In this document: piece after piece, positions 6,154 to 12,550 of the stretch
How the letters are laid out: each line of letters opens with the position of its first letter
Position numbering within the stretch: the stretch's first letter is position 1
Assembly (NCBI GenBank): GCA_007123065.1
Contig: SKSI01000191.1
Location: 1-14,252 of the forward strand
Direction: 5' to 3'
Length of the DNA stretch: 14,252 nucleotides
From: Bacteroidales bacterium
GTDB taxonomy: Bacteria > Bacteroidota > Bacteroidia > Bacteroidales > UBA7960
Translations under genes and position numbers: made by a program
The notes under the pieces: model-generated
The model's database searches: none
Seen by the model: only the letters and a program-made list of their open reading frames with translations
Told to the model about the DNA's origin: nothing

Positions 6154-7032
6154 ATGTGTTTTCTTGTCAGTGTGTTTGCTATTGTTTTGCTGTTTTTTCA
6201 GTTGGAGGTATCTCCGCAAGCCGATTTTACCCAATTTGAAGACCAGCCTTTACTTCTGATTGAAGCTCCGTTTGAGAATGCAGGAACAATAACCATTACA
6301 AACAGCGAATCTTTTTTTGGAAGCCCGCATAACCTGCCTGTGCAAGATACCGGAATGCCAGCTGTGGTGGAAAGCATGAATAATAGTGAGTGGATGTTGT
6401 GGTTTCTGCTTGCCGGTTTTGTGGTTTTTTCCATTGCATGGTTCAATTTTCCTTCAAAGTGTAAAAGAAGTCTGTATACCGTTTTCGGTTTGCGATTTTT
6501 TTATCAGCTTGACAAAGAAGGGGGCTTTTTTTGGGAAACACACAACTATCTTTTGTTTTTTAATTTCCTGATCGTTCTGTCATTGCTGATCTATCAGAGC
6601 CTGTCTCAGTCAGAAATGCTGAATTTTGCAGACTACCTGAATCAGGAGTATGTGTATGGATTAATTTTTTTAATCATTTTGTCATTTTACATACTGAAAC
6701 TATTGTTTGTAAGATTCCTTGCCTGGGTTTTTAACACCCGGAGAGCAAGCACGATTTATCTTGAGAACATTTTTGTATTCAATCAGTTTGTTGGAGTGGT
6801 CTTGTTGCCGCTGGTTTTCCATAATGCATTCAGCCCATCATCTGAAATGATTTATGCCATGTGGATAATCGTTATCGGCGCAAACGCTTATAAGGTAATC
6901 CGGGGCTCTTTCATTGCTAATAATGTGTCCGGTTTTTCTGCTTACTATTTATTTTTGTACCTTTGTGCCGTTGAATTAATGCCTTTATTGATCGCTTGGA
7001 GGCTTGTAACAAACTATATGTCAGACTTATAG
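6154..7032 (+). CDS. DUF4271 domain-containing membrane protein
   Basis: This encodes 292 residues with a hydrophobic signal-like N-terminus (about 3-18) and about 70 polar residues. Roughly six further membrane segments follow, near 80-97, 131-150, 156-177, 193-213, 221-239 and 252-275. Between segments two and three lies a basic and aromatic stretch (SKCKRSLYTVFGLRFFYQLDKEGGFFWET) typical of DUF4271. The family is known to me only from Bacteroidota, where it commonly sits beside hemD, as here; its function is unknown. The extra N-terminal polar region is probably extracytoplasmic. Assignment rests on the residue pattern and the gene neighbourhood, not on a motif with known chemistry. hemD follows after a 191-bp gap, so co-transcription is possible but not evident. 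Confidence 0.8.
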   Translation: MCFLVSVFAIVLLFFQLEVSPQADFTQFEDQPLLLIEAPFENAGTITITNSESFFGSPHNLPVQDTGMPAVVESMNNSEWMLWFLLAGFVVFSIAWFNFPSKCKRSLYTVFGLRFFYQLDKEGGFFWETHNYLLFFNFLIVLSLLIYQSLSQSEMLNFADYLNQEYVYGLIFLIILSFYILKLLFVRFLAWVFNTRRASTIYLENIFVFNQFVGVVLLPLVFHNAFSPSSEMIYAMWIIVIGANAYKVIRGSFIANNVSGFSAYYLFLYLCAVELMPLLIAWRLVTNYMSDL

Positions 7033-7210
7033 GGTCGTTATTTGACTCAGAAAAACCAGCTTTTTCGGTAATATGACACACATTCAGATACAAAATTGTT
7101 CCTCCGTGCATATCTGCAATTATTTTTTTACCGCACTGAAAATATGGCACTGGTGAATATGTCTTTTTTTTAGATGTTATTGCTTGTAACAAATTAACAA
7201 ACAAACTGAT

Positions 7211-7216
7211 AGGAGA
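7211..7216 (+). promoter_or_regulatory. Shine-Dalgarno-like site that decides the hemD start
   Basis: AGGAGA ends one base before a GTG (7218), which is too close, but seven bases before a TTG at 7224, which is ideal. It thus favours TTG as start. The upstream stretch 7033-7210 has no exact TAnnTTTG box; it holds only a weak AT-rich hairpin (GAAAAA-CCAGC-TTTTTC, 7050-7066). Confidence 0.5.
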
Positions 7217-7223
7217 AGTGTCT

Positions 7224-7982
7224 TTGAAAATTAAAAACGTACTCATATCTCAACCCCAGCCTGAAAATGACAAATCACCCTATTCGGATTTGATCAAACA
7301 GCATAACCTTGATATTTGCTTTCGAAAATTTATCAAGGTCGAAAGTGTTGGAGCCAGGGAGTTCAGACGGCATCGAATACAAATTCCTGATTATACCGCA
7401 GTGATATTTACTTCACGGCACGCTGTGGATCATTTTTTCAGTCTTTGTGAAGAACTGCGCGTCCAGGTATCGGATCAGCTGAAATATTTCTGTACTTCAG
7501 AAGCGATCGCTTTGTATCTTCAGAAATATGTGCAGTTCCGGAAACGAAAGATATTTTTTGGGAAAAGCCACTTCAGCGATCTCGTTGATGTGATCAAAAA
7601 ACAAAAAGGGGAGAAGTTTTTATTCGCCTGTGCGGAGAACCACAAAAAAGAGATCCCGCAGTTGTTGCGTCAGCAAAAAATTCAGTTTAAGGCAGCTCCC
7701 ATATACCGCACGGTACATGAAGATGTTTCAGATCTTGATATAGACCGCTACGACATGCTGGTTTTTTTCAGTCCGTTTGGTATTAAATCTCTAAAAGAAA
7801 ACTTCCCCGATTTCAAACAGGATGACCGTGTTATCGCAGCTTTTGGTAAGGCAACCGCGAAAGCTGCCGAAAAAGAAGGTCTGAAAGTAGCCATCACAGC
7901 ACCGACCAAAACGGCTCCCTCAATGACGATGGCCATTCAAGAATATCTTGAAAACCGGAAAAAAGGAAAGTCCAGGGGGTAA
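7224..7982 (+). CDS. hemD: Uroporphyrinogen-III synthase family protein
   Basis: This encodes 252 residues from a TTG start. HemD closes and inverts ring D of hydroxymethylbilane to give uroporphyrinogen III, the branch point for haem, sirohaem and cobamides, in the cytoplasm. The family is poorly conserved, but three landmarks are visible: AVIFTSRHAV (about 59-68), LVFFSPFGIKSL (about 169-180) and AAFGKATAKAAEKEGLKV (about 195-212) followed by PT near the end, all typical of the two-lobed fold. TTG at 7224 is chosen over GTG at 7218 because the AGGAGA site is correctly spaced and the protein then opens KIKNVLISQP, as I recall for Bacteroidota relatives. Its stop lies 26 bp before the preferred rnpA start, so the two genes form an operon. 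No other haem gene is in the window, so the role rests on family resemblance. Confidence 0.87.
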   Translation: MKIKNVLISQPQPENDKSPYSDLIKQHNLDICFRKFIKVESVGAREFRRHRIQIPDYTAVIFTSRHAVDHFFSLCEELRVQVSDQLKYFCTSEAIALYLQKYVQFRKRKIFFGKSHFSDLVDVIKKQKGEKFLFACAENHKKEIPQLLRQQKIQFKAAPIYRTVHEDVSDLDIDRYDMLVFFSPFGIKSLKENFPDFKQDDRVIAAFGKATAKAAEKEGLKVAITAPTKTAPSMTMAIQEYLENRKKGKSRG

Positions 7983-8008
7983 GCTTGTCTTTACCTGGCA
8001 CTTGCGGT

Positions 8009-8464
8009 ATGTATACATTCAAAAAGGATGAACGTCTGGGCAACTACCGCCTTCAGTCGCTGCTATTTAATCAGGGTAAGGCTTTTTTTCAATATCCTTT
8101 CAGGATACAATACCTGTTTCTTACAAAAGAGGAACTGCACCAATACTTTTTGTGTCAACAATCTGATGCTGCGAGTGCTGTTTTCCAGTTTCCTGCCAAA
8201 TGCCTGGTGTCTGTATCAAAGCGTCAGATAAAAAAAGCAGTCCACCGCAATAAAGCCAAAAGGTTGTGTCGTGAAGCGTATCGTAAAAACAAAAACACCT
8301 TTTACACGTTTTTAAAGAAAAAGAACTACCTTGCCGTATTGGCGTTTATTTATACTGCGGACAGAATTTTGTCCTATGACGATGTTGAGGAGGCAGTTCA
8401 AAAAGCTATAAACAAGCTCGGAGAAAAACTCCGGGAAGAGCAAACAAGGGCAGTGAACCGGTAA
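8009..8464 (+). CDS. rnpA: Ribonuclease P protein component
   Basis: This encodes 151 residues. RnpA is the small basic protein that binds the RNase P RNA and helps trim the 5' leader of precursor tRNAs. The opening MYTFKKDERL and the signature VSVSKRQIKKAVHRNKAKRLCREAYR (about 67-92), with the RNR-like core here HRNKAKRL, identify it. At 151 residues it is somewhat longer than the usual 110-130. An insertion-like stretch at about 35-62 and a charged C-terminal tail account for this. An in-frame TTG at 7985 would add eight residues and has a GGGGG stretch ahead of it. The ATG at 8009 is preferred because family members begin close to the YTFKK segment. It lies between hemD and yidD in one packed operon and is not next to rpmH here. 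Confidence 0.93.
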   Translation: MYTFKKDERLGNYRLQSLLFNQGKAFFQYPFRIQYLFLTKEELHQYFLCQQSDAASAVFQFPAKCLVSVSKRQIKKAVHRNKAKRLCREAYRKNKNTFYTFLKKKNYLAVLAFIYTADRILSYDDVEEAVQKAINKLGEKLREEQTRAVNR

Positions 8465-8477
8465 AATTCGTTGGATT

Positions 8478-8717
8478 ATGATCATCATACATGCAATCAG
8501 TACTTTATTTCGCTGGTTATTTGTTGGGCTGATCCGCGTCTACCAGGGAGCGATATCACCTTACCTTCCTCCATCGTGCCGGTACACACCCACTTGTTCT
8601 CAATACGGTGTGGAAGCAATTAACAAACATGGCCCATTTCGCGGAGGCTGGCTTACACTTAGGCGCATCGTAACGTGTCACCCCTGGGGCGGCAGCGGCC
8701 ATGATCCCGTACCATGA
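8478..8717 (+). CDS. yidD: Membrane protein insertion efficiency factor YidD
   Basis: This encodes 79 residues. YidD is a small membrane-associated protein that assists insertion of inner-membrane proteins together with YidC. The characteristic YQGAISPYLPPSCRYTPTCSQY core (about 22-43) with its two conserved cysteines, the G-P-x-R-G-x-W segment (HGPFRGGWLTLRRI), and the C-terminal HPWGGSGHDPVP are all present. The N-terminal 20 residues form an amphipathic or membrane-attached helix. The gene begins 13 bp after rnpA, the usual bacterial pairing. It ends 5 bp before the heptamer array that starts the leader of the protease gene. Confidence 0.97.
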   Translation: MIIIHAISTLFRWLFVGLIRVYQGAISPYLPPSCRYTPTCSQYGVEAINKHGPFRGGWLTLRRIVTCHPWGGSGHDPVP

Positions 8718-8722
8718 AAACG

Positions 8723-8771
8723 GTGAACGGTGAACAGTGAACAGTGAACAGTAAACAGTGAACAGTTAAAG
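8723..8771 (+). repeat. Degenerate heptamer tandem array (GTGAACA), 7 units
   Basis: Seven consecutive 7-bp units read GTGAACG, GTGAACA (three times), GTAAACA, GTGAACA and GTTAAAG. The array begins 5 bp after the yidD stop and lies in the leader of the protease gene. Units are direct repeats without spacers, so this is not a CRISPR. Function is unknown. Confidence 0.85.
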
Positions 8772-8785
8772 CTGGAGTTTATATT

Positions 8786-8825
8786 TCAACAACTAAACAA
8801 CTCAACATCTAAACTGCTTAACAAA
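8786..8825 (+). repeat. Degenerate octamer tandem array (TYAACAWC), 5 units
   Basis: Five 8-bp units read TCAACAAC, TAAACAAC, TCAACATC, TAAACTGC and TTAACAAA, with divergence increasing toward the gene. The array ends 6 bases before the protease ATG at 8832, so it would form most of the messenger leader. The sense strand is nearly free of G. A near-match to a -7 box (TATATTTC, 8780-8787) overlaps its start, without a -33 element. Confidence 0.65.
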
Positions 8826-8831
8826 ATAATT

Positions 8832-10499
8832 ATGAAAGAAATATTTAACAGAAACCGCCGGCTGCAAACAGTATTGATGATAATGGTGTTTGCCTTTGCT
8901 TCCATTGCATTAACCGGTGCCGGAACCAGGAATTTTGAGATTACGAGAAACCTTGATATTTTTTCCACACTCTTCCGTGAACTTGTTGTTAATTATGTTG
9001 ATGACATCAATGTTTCTGAGGTGATGCGAAAAGGTGTTGATGAAATGCTGGAATCGCTGGATCCTTATACCGTATTTATCTCCGAGGCAGAAATTGAGGA
9101 TGTTCGTTTTATGACTACAGGCCAGTATGGTGGCATAGGGGCCCGGGTTCACCAACGCAACAACCTGATGATGGTTACAGAGGCCTATCAGGGCTTTCCT
9201 GCTTATAAAGCTGGCCTCCAACCCGGCGACATCCTTCTGGAAATTAATGGCCAGACGCTTGAAGGCAGGTCTGAGGATGAAGTTCGCACCTTTTTGCAGG
9301 GACAACCCGGTACTACCATTAATGTGCTTATTGAAAGAGATGGCCGGCAGTCGAACAAAAGTCTGGAGCGTGAAGTGATCCGCATTCCCAATATTCCGCA
9401 TTACAGCATGCTCGATGAATCAACGGCATACATTAAGCTGACCGGCTTTACCCGTCGCGCCGGACGCGAAGTAGGAGATGCGCTACAGGAACTTAGGGAG
9501 GAAAATGATGTGCAGCACGTGATTCTTGACCTCAGAGGCAATGGTGGCGGTCTTCTGCACGAAGCCGTGAATATTGCAAACCTGTTTCTGGAAAAAGGAA
9601 ATCTGATCGTCAATACCAAAGGCCGTCTGGAAGATCGCACCTCAAGACATAGTACGCTGAATGACCCTCTGGATATTGAAATCCCACTGGTCGTACTTGT
9701 CGACAGAGCCAGCGCGTCGGCCTCTGAAATCGTTACCGGAGCCATTCAGGATTATGACCGCGGCGTCGTGATTGGCAATCGTACATTCGGTAAAGGCCTG
9801 GTGCAAAATGTAGTACCGTTAAGTTACAATACACAACTCAAGATCACGGTGGCTGAGTACTTTATCCCAAGCGGACGCGGCATTCAGGCGATTAACTATG
9901 CTGAAAGACGTCCGGATGGCAGTGTCTACAAAATTCCCGATTCCCTCCAGATGGCTTTTGAAACCCGTGGAGGCAGAAAGGTGTATGATGGCGGCGGTAT
10001 TGATCCCGATATCGCTGTTGAGCGTGCTGCCAGGGGCGCTTTGACAAATGCCCTGCAACAACAGTATATGATCTTTGATTTTGCCAATATCTTCTTCAAT
10101 CAAAATGAAAGCATAACAGAACCGAATTCCTTTTTTATAACGGATGATATTTATAACGATTTCGAAGCATTTCTGGACAGCAATGATTTTTCTTATGAAA
10201 CCGACAGCGAACGGATTCTTAACAGGTTAAAAGATGCTGCTGAAAGAGAAAACTATTATGATGCAGTTGCTCCTGATATCTCACGCTTGGTTGAAGTGAT
10301 TGATTTAGAGAAATCCCGGGATCTTATTACTTTCAGAACCGAAATAGAACAGTTGCTTCGTGAAGAGATTGTTTCCAGGTATTATTACAGGAAAGGTCGT
10401 GTAATCGTTACGTTGGATGACGATCCCGACGTGGAACGTGCCCTGCAGTTGTTTTCTGATCTGAATGCTTATGAAGCCATTCTGGCCGGAAAAAACTAA
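8832..10499 (+). CDS. C-terminal-processing serine protease (S41 family, PDZ domain)
   Basis: This encodes 555 residues. Such proteases cleave proteins near their C-terminus outside the cytoplasm, often in envelope quality control. One N-terminal membrane anchor or uncleaved signal lies near 11-31. A helical segment with the SLDPYTVFIS motif (75-84) follows, then a PDZ domain (about 95-180, including GFPAYKAGLQPGDILLEINGQ). The S41 catalytic domain comes next: ILDLRGNGGG at 231-240, then SASASEI with Ser296 as likely nucleophile and FGKG with Lys321 as likely general base. Their 25-residue spacing matches known family members. The C-terminal region (about 390-555) is a helical, charged extension common in Bacteroidota homologues. 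The leader consists largely of two tandem arrays. It is on the same strand as yidD but separated by 114 bp, so independent expression is possible. Substrates cannot be inferred. Confidence 0.95.
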   Translation: MKEIFNRNRRLQTVLMIMVFAFASIALTGAGTRNFEITRNLDIFSTLFRELVVNYVDDINVSEVMRKGVDEMLESLDPYTVFISEAEIEDVRFMTTGQYGGIGARVHQRNNLMMVTEAYQGFPAYKAGLQPGDILLEINGQTLEGRSEDEVRTFLQGQPGTTINVLIERDGRQSNKSLEREVIRIPNIPHYSMLDESTAYIKLTGFTRRAGREVGDALQELREENDVQHVILDLRGNGGGLLHEAVNIANLFLEKGNLIVNTKGRLEDRTSRHSTLNDPLDIEIPLVVLVDRASASASEIVTGAIQDYDRGVVIGNRTFGKGLVQNVVPLSYNTQLKITVAEYFIPSGRGIQAINYAERRPDGSVYKIPDSLQMAFETRGGRKVYDGGGIDPDIAVERAARGALTNALQQQYMIFDFANIFFNQNESITEPNSFFITDDIYNDFEAFLDSNDFSYETDSERILNRLKDAAERENYYDAVAPDISRLVEVIDLEKSRDLITFRTEIEQLLREEIVSRYYYRKGRVIVTLDDDPDVERALQLFSDLNAYEAILAGKN

Positions 10500-10509
10500 G
10501 AAATACTTG

Positions 10510-12453
10510 TTAATTTTCCTGCTCAAGCGATTCGAGTTCCACATTGTATTGCTCCCATAGCGCTTCCTTTTTTTGAATAAGCTTCTTCAGGGATTCGTAC
10601 TCTTTGAAGATTTCACCGTGTTGCACCTTTACCGGGTCCAATGAGGGATTGGCAATAACCTCTTCAATTTTTGATGCTTGTTGCTCCAGCTTCTCCAGCT
10701 CATCTTCACATTGAGAAATGTTTTTTTGCAACTTTCTGAGTTTTCGGTCACGCCCTTTCTTCTCTTCATAAGAGCGTTTGTTTTTAGAATCTTTTTCAGA
10801 AGTCGAAGATTTTCCTGAATTCTTTTGTTCAAGAGCTGTAAGTGATTGAAGACGACGGCTGGAAAGAAAATCGTAAATGTCGCCAATAAATTCTTTGATC
10901 TGCCTGTTTCGGAACTCAAACACCTTTTCTGTCAAACCTTGCAGAAAGTCCCTGTCGTGCGAAACCAGAATGATGGTGCCTTTGAACTGAAGCAGGGCAT
11001 TCTTCAGAATGTCTTTTGAGCGCATGTCGAGATGGTTGGTTGGCTCGTCAAGTACCAGCATGTTTACCGGCTCCAGCAACAAACGTGCGATGGCAAGGCG
11101 TGATTTCTCGCCTCCGGAAAGTACTTTAACCTTTTTGTCGATGTCATCTCCACCAAAAAGGAAGCCTCCCAGTATGTTGCGGGTCTGTTTTCGTATCTCA
11201 CCGGCGGCAACATCGTCGAGTGTCTGAAAAACAGTCTTTTCCGGATCCAGATATTCTGACTGGTTTTGGGCGAAGTACCCGATCTTTACCTGGTGGCCGA
11301 TTTTTATAACGCCACTATGTTCAAGATCTCCTGTGATGATACGCGCCAGTGTTGTTTTTCCCTCTCCGTTTTTGCCAACAAAAGCAATTCGCTCTCCTCG
11401 TCCGATGATGAAGTTGAGCTTGTTCAGAACCAGCTTGTTTCCGTAGCTTTTGCCTGCATCTGTAGCCTCCAGGCTAATTTTCCCGGATGGTGGCGCTTCT
11501 GGAAAACGAAAGTGTATGGCACTTGTATCCAGTGCATCAACTTCCACCTTTTCCATCTTTTCAAGTAGCTTTACCCTGGATTGTACCTGTCTGGCCTTGG
11601 TAGCTTTTGCCCGGAACCGGGTGATGAAACGTTCAATCTGAGCGATCTCGCGCTGTTGGTTGCTGTATGCAGCCATTTCCTGATCCATTCGCTCCTGGCG
11701 CATGATTTCATAATCAGAGTAACAGGCTTTGTAATCGTACAGCTTGCCCATACTGATCTCCAGCGTTCTGTTGGTGATCTGATCAAGAAAGGCCCTGTCG
11801 TGCGACACCAGCATCACAGCACCCGGGTAGTCTGACAAGAACGCCTCCAGCCACTGAATGGATTCAATGTCGAGGTGGTTGGTGGGCTCATCCAGCAGCA
11901 AAAGTTCAGGACTCTGCAAAAGCAATTTTGCAAGCTCTACCCGCATTTGCCAACCGCCACTGAAGGTAGATAGGGGTCGATACAGGTCATCACGTTCAAA
12001 TCCCAATCCCAGCAGCACCCTCTCTGCACGTGCTTCTCTTGTGCTGCCACCGAGTACATCAAAACGCTCGTTGGCCGTTGCCAGCTGCTCAACACGCTTT
12101 CGGTAACCATCAGATTCATAATCGGTTCGTTCTTCAACTTCTTTTGTTAATGCGCTGATCTGGTGATCCAGGGCTTTCACCTCCTCAAATGCATTGAGTG
12201 CTTCTTCAAACACGCTTTGCTTGCTTGACAGCTTCATCTCCTGGGGCAGATATCCGGGTTTGCTGCCGGAAGGCATGGCAACTATACCTTCATCCGGACT
12301 CACATACCCCATGATGATGCGCATCAGTGTGGTTTTTCCTGCACCGTTTTTCCCAACCAGACCGATACGGTCCCGCTTGTTGATGATGAAAGATACATCT
12401 TCAAACAAGTAGTTGCCGGAAAATTGCATGCTTATGTTGCCGAAGGAAAACAT
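10510..12453 (-). CDS. ABC-F family ATP-binding protein (ribosome-associated type)
   Basis: This encodes 647 residues with two ATP-binding cassettes and no membrane segments, the hallmark of ABC-F proteins, which act at the ribosome rather than in transport. Cassette one has Walker A GKNGAGKTT (34-42), signature FSGGW (164-168) and Walker B LLLLDEP (184-190). Cassette two has GKNGEGKTT (360-368), LSGGEK (445-450) and MLVLDEP (465-471). The linker between them (about 235-320) is helical and charged (QREIAQIERFITRFRAKATKARQVQSR), as in the family's P-site tRNA interaction motif. A C-terminal coiled coil (about 565-645) resembles Uup/YheS-type members, so a housekeeping role is likelier than antibiotic resistance; the exact subfamily is not certain. 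The ATG is preceded by only two non-repeat bases and then the hexamer array that fills the gap from aspS. Its stop lies 10 bp from that of the convergent protease gene, with no hairpin seen between. Confidence 0.95.
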   Translation of the reverse strand: MFSFGNISMQFSGNYLFEDVSFIINKRDRIGLVGKNGAGKTTLMRIIMGYVSPDEGIVAMPSGSKPGYLPQEMKLSSKQSVFEEALNAFEEVKALDHQISALTKEVEERTDYESDGYRKRVEQLATANERFDVLGGSTREARAERVLLGLGFERDDLYRPLSTFSGGWQMRVELAKLLLQSPELLLLDEPTNHLDIESIQWLEAFLSDYPGAVMLVSHDRAFLDQITNRTLEISMGKLYDYKACYSDYEIMRQERMDQEMAAYSNQQREIAQIERFITRFRAKATKARQVQSRVKLLEKMEKVEVDALDTSAIHFRFPEAPPSGKISLEATDAGKSYGNKLVLNKLNFIIGRGERIAFVGKNGEGKTTLARIITGDLEHSGVIKIGHQVKIGYFAQNQSEYLDPEKTVFQTLDDVAAGEIRKQTRNILGGFLFGGDDIDKKVKVLSGGEKSRLAIARLLLEPVNMLVLDEPTNHLDMRSKDILKNALLQFKGTIILVSHDRDFLQGLTEKVFEFRNRQIKEFIGDIYDFLSSRRLQSLTALEQKNSGKSSTSEKDSKNKRSYEEKKGRDRKLRKLQKNISQCEDELEKLEQQASKIEEVIANPSLDPVKVQHGEIFKEYESLKKLIQKKEALWEQYNVELESLEQEN

Positions 12454-12454
12454 G

Positions 12455-12550
12455 CTGAGGTTGAGGTTAAGATTAAGGTTGAGGTTAAGATTAAGATTAA
12501 GATTAAGGTTAAGATTAAGATTAAGGTTGAGATTAAGATTAAGGTTGAGG
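12455..12550 (-). repeat. Hexamer tandem array, about 16 units of YAAYCT, joining aspS to the ABC-F gene
   Basis: On the plus strand the units read TTAAGA, TTAAGG, TTGAGG and TTGAGA in mixed order from 12461 to 12550, with one variant unit CTGAGG at 12455. Read on the minus (sense) strand they are TAATCT, TAACCT, CAACCT and CAATCT, the same family as the array at 171-308 but with two variable C/T positions. The array spells the end of aspS (codons for Pro-Gln-Pro and the TAA stop) and all of the 85-bp spacer. It stops 1-2 bases before the ABC-F ATG, thus replacing any Shine-Dalgarno site. Confidence 0.95.

Noticed and set aside
6025..6234. Small minus-strand frame of 69 codons upstream of pta
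   Set aside because: It overlaps the divergent promoters and the start of the DUF4271 gene, and has no family resemblance.
7002..7193. Direct repeat GCTTGTAACAAA at 7002-7013 and 7182-7193
   Set aside because: Several 12-mer matches are expected by chance in a window of this size. The flanks do not match, so no duplication or attachment site is supported.
12455..12550. Telomere-like or chromosome-end repeat because TAACCT resembles eukaryotic telomere units
   Set aside because: The array lies inside a bacterial operon between two housekeeping genes and is degenerate. The resemblance is a coincidence of a short unit.
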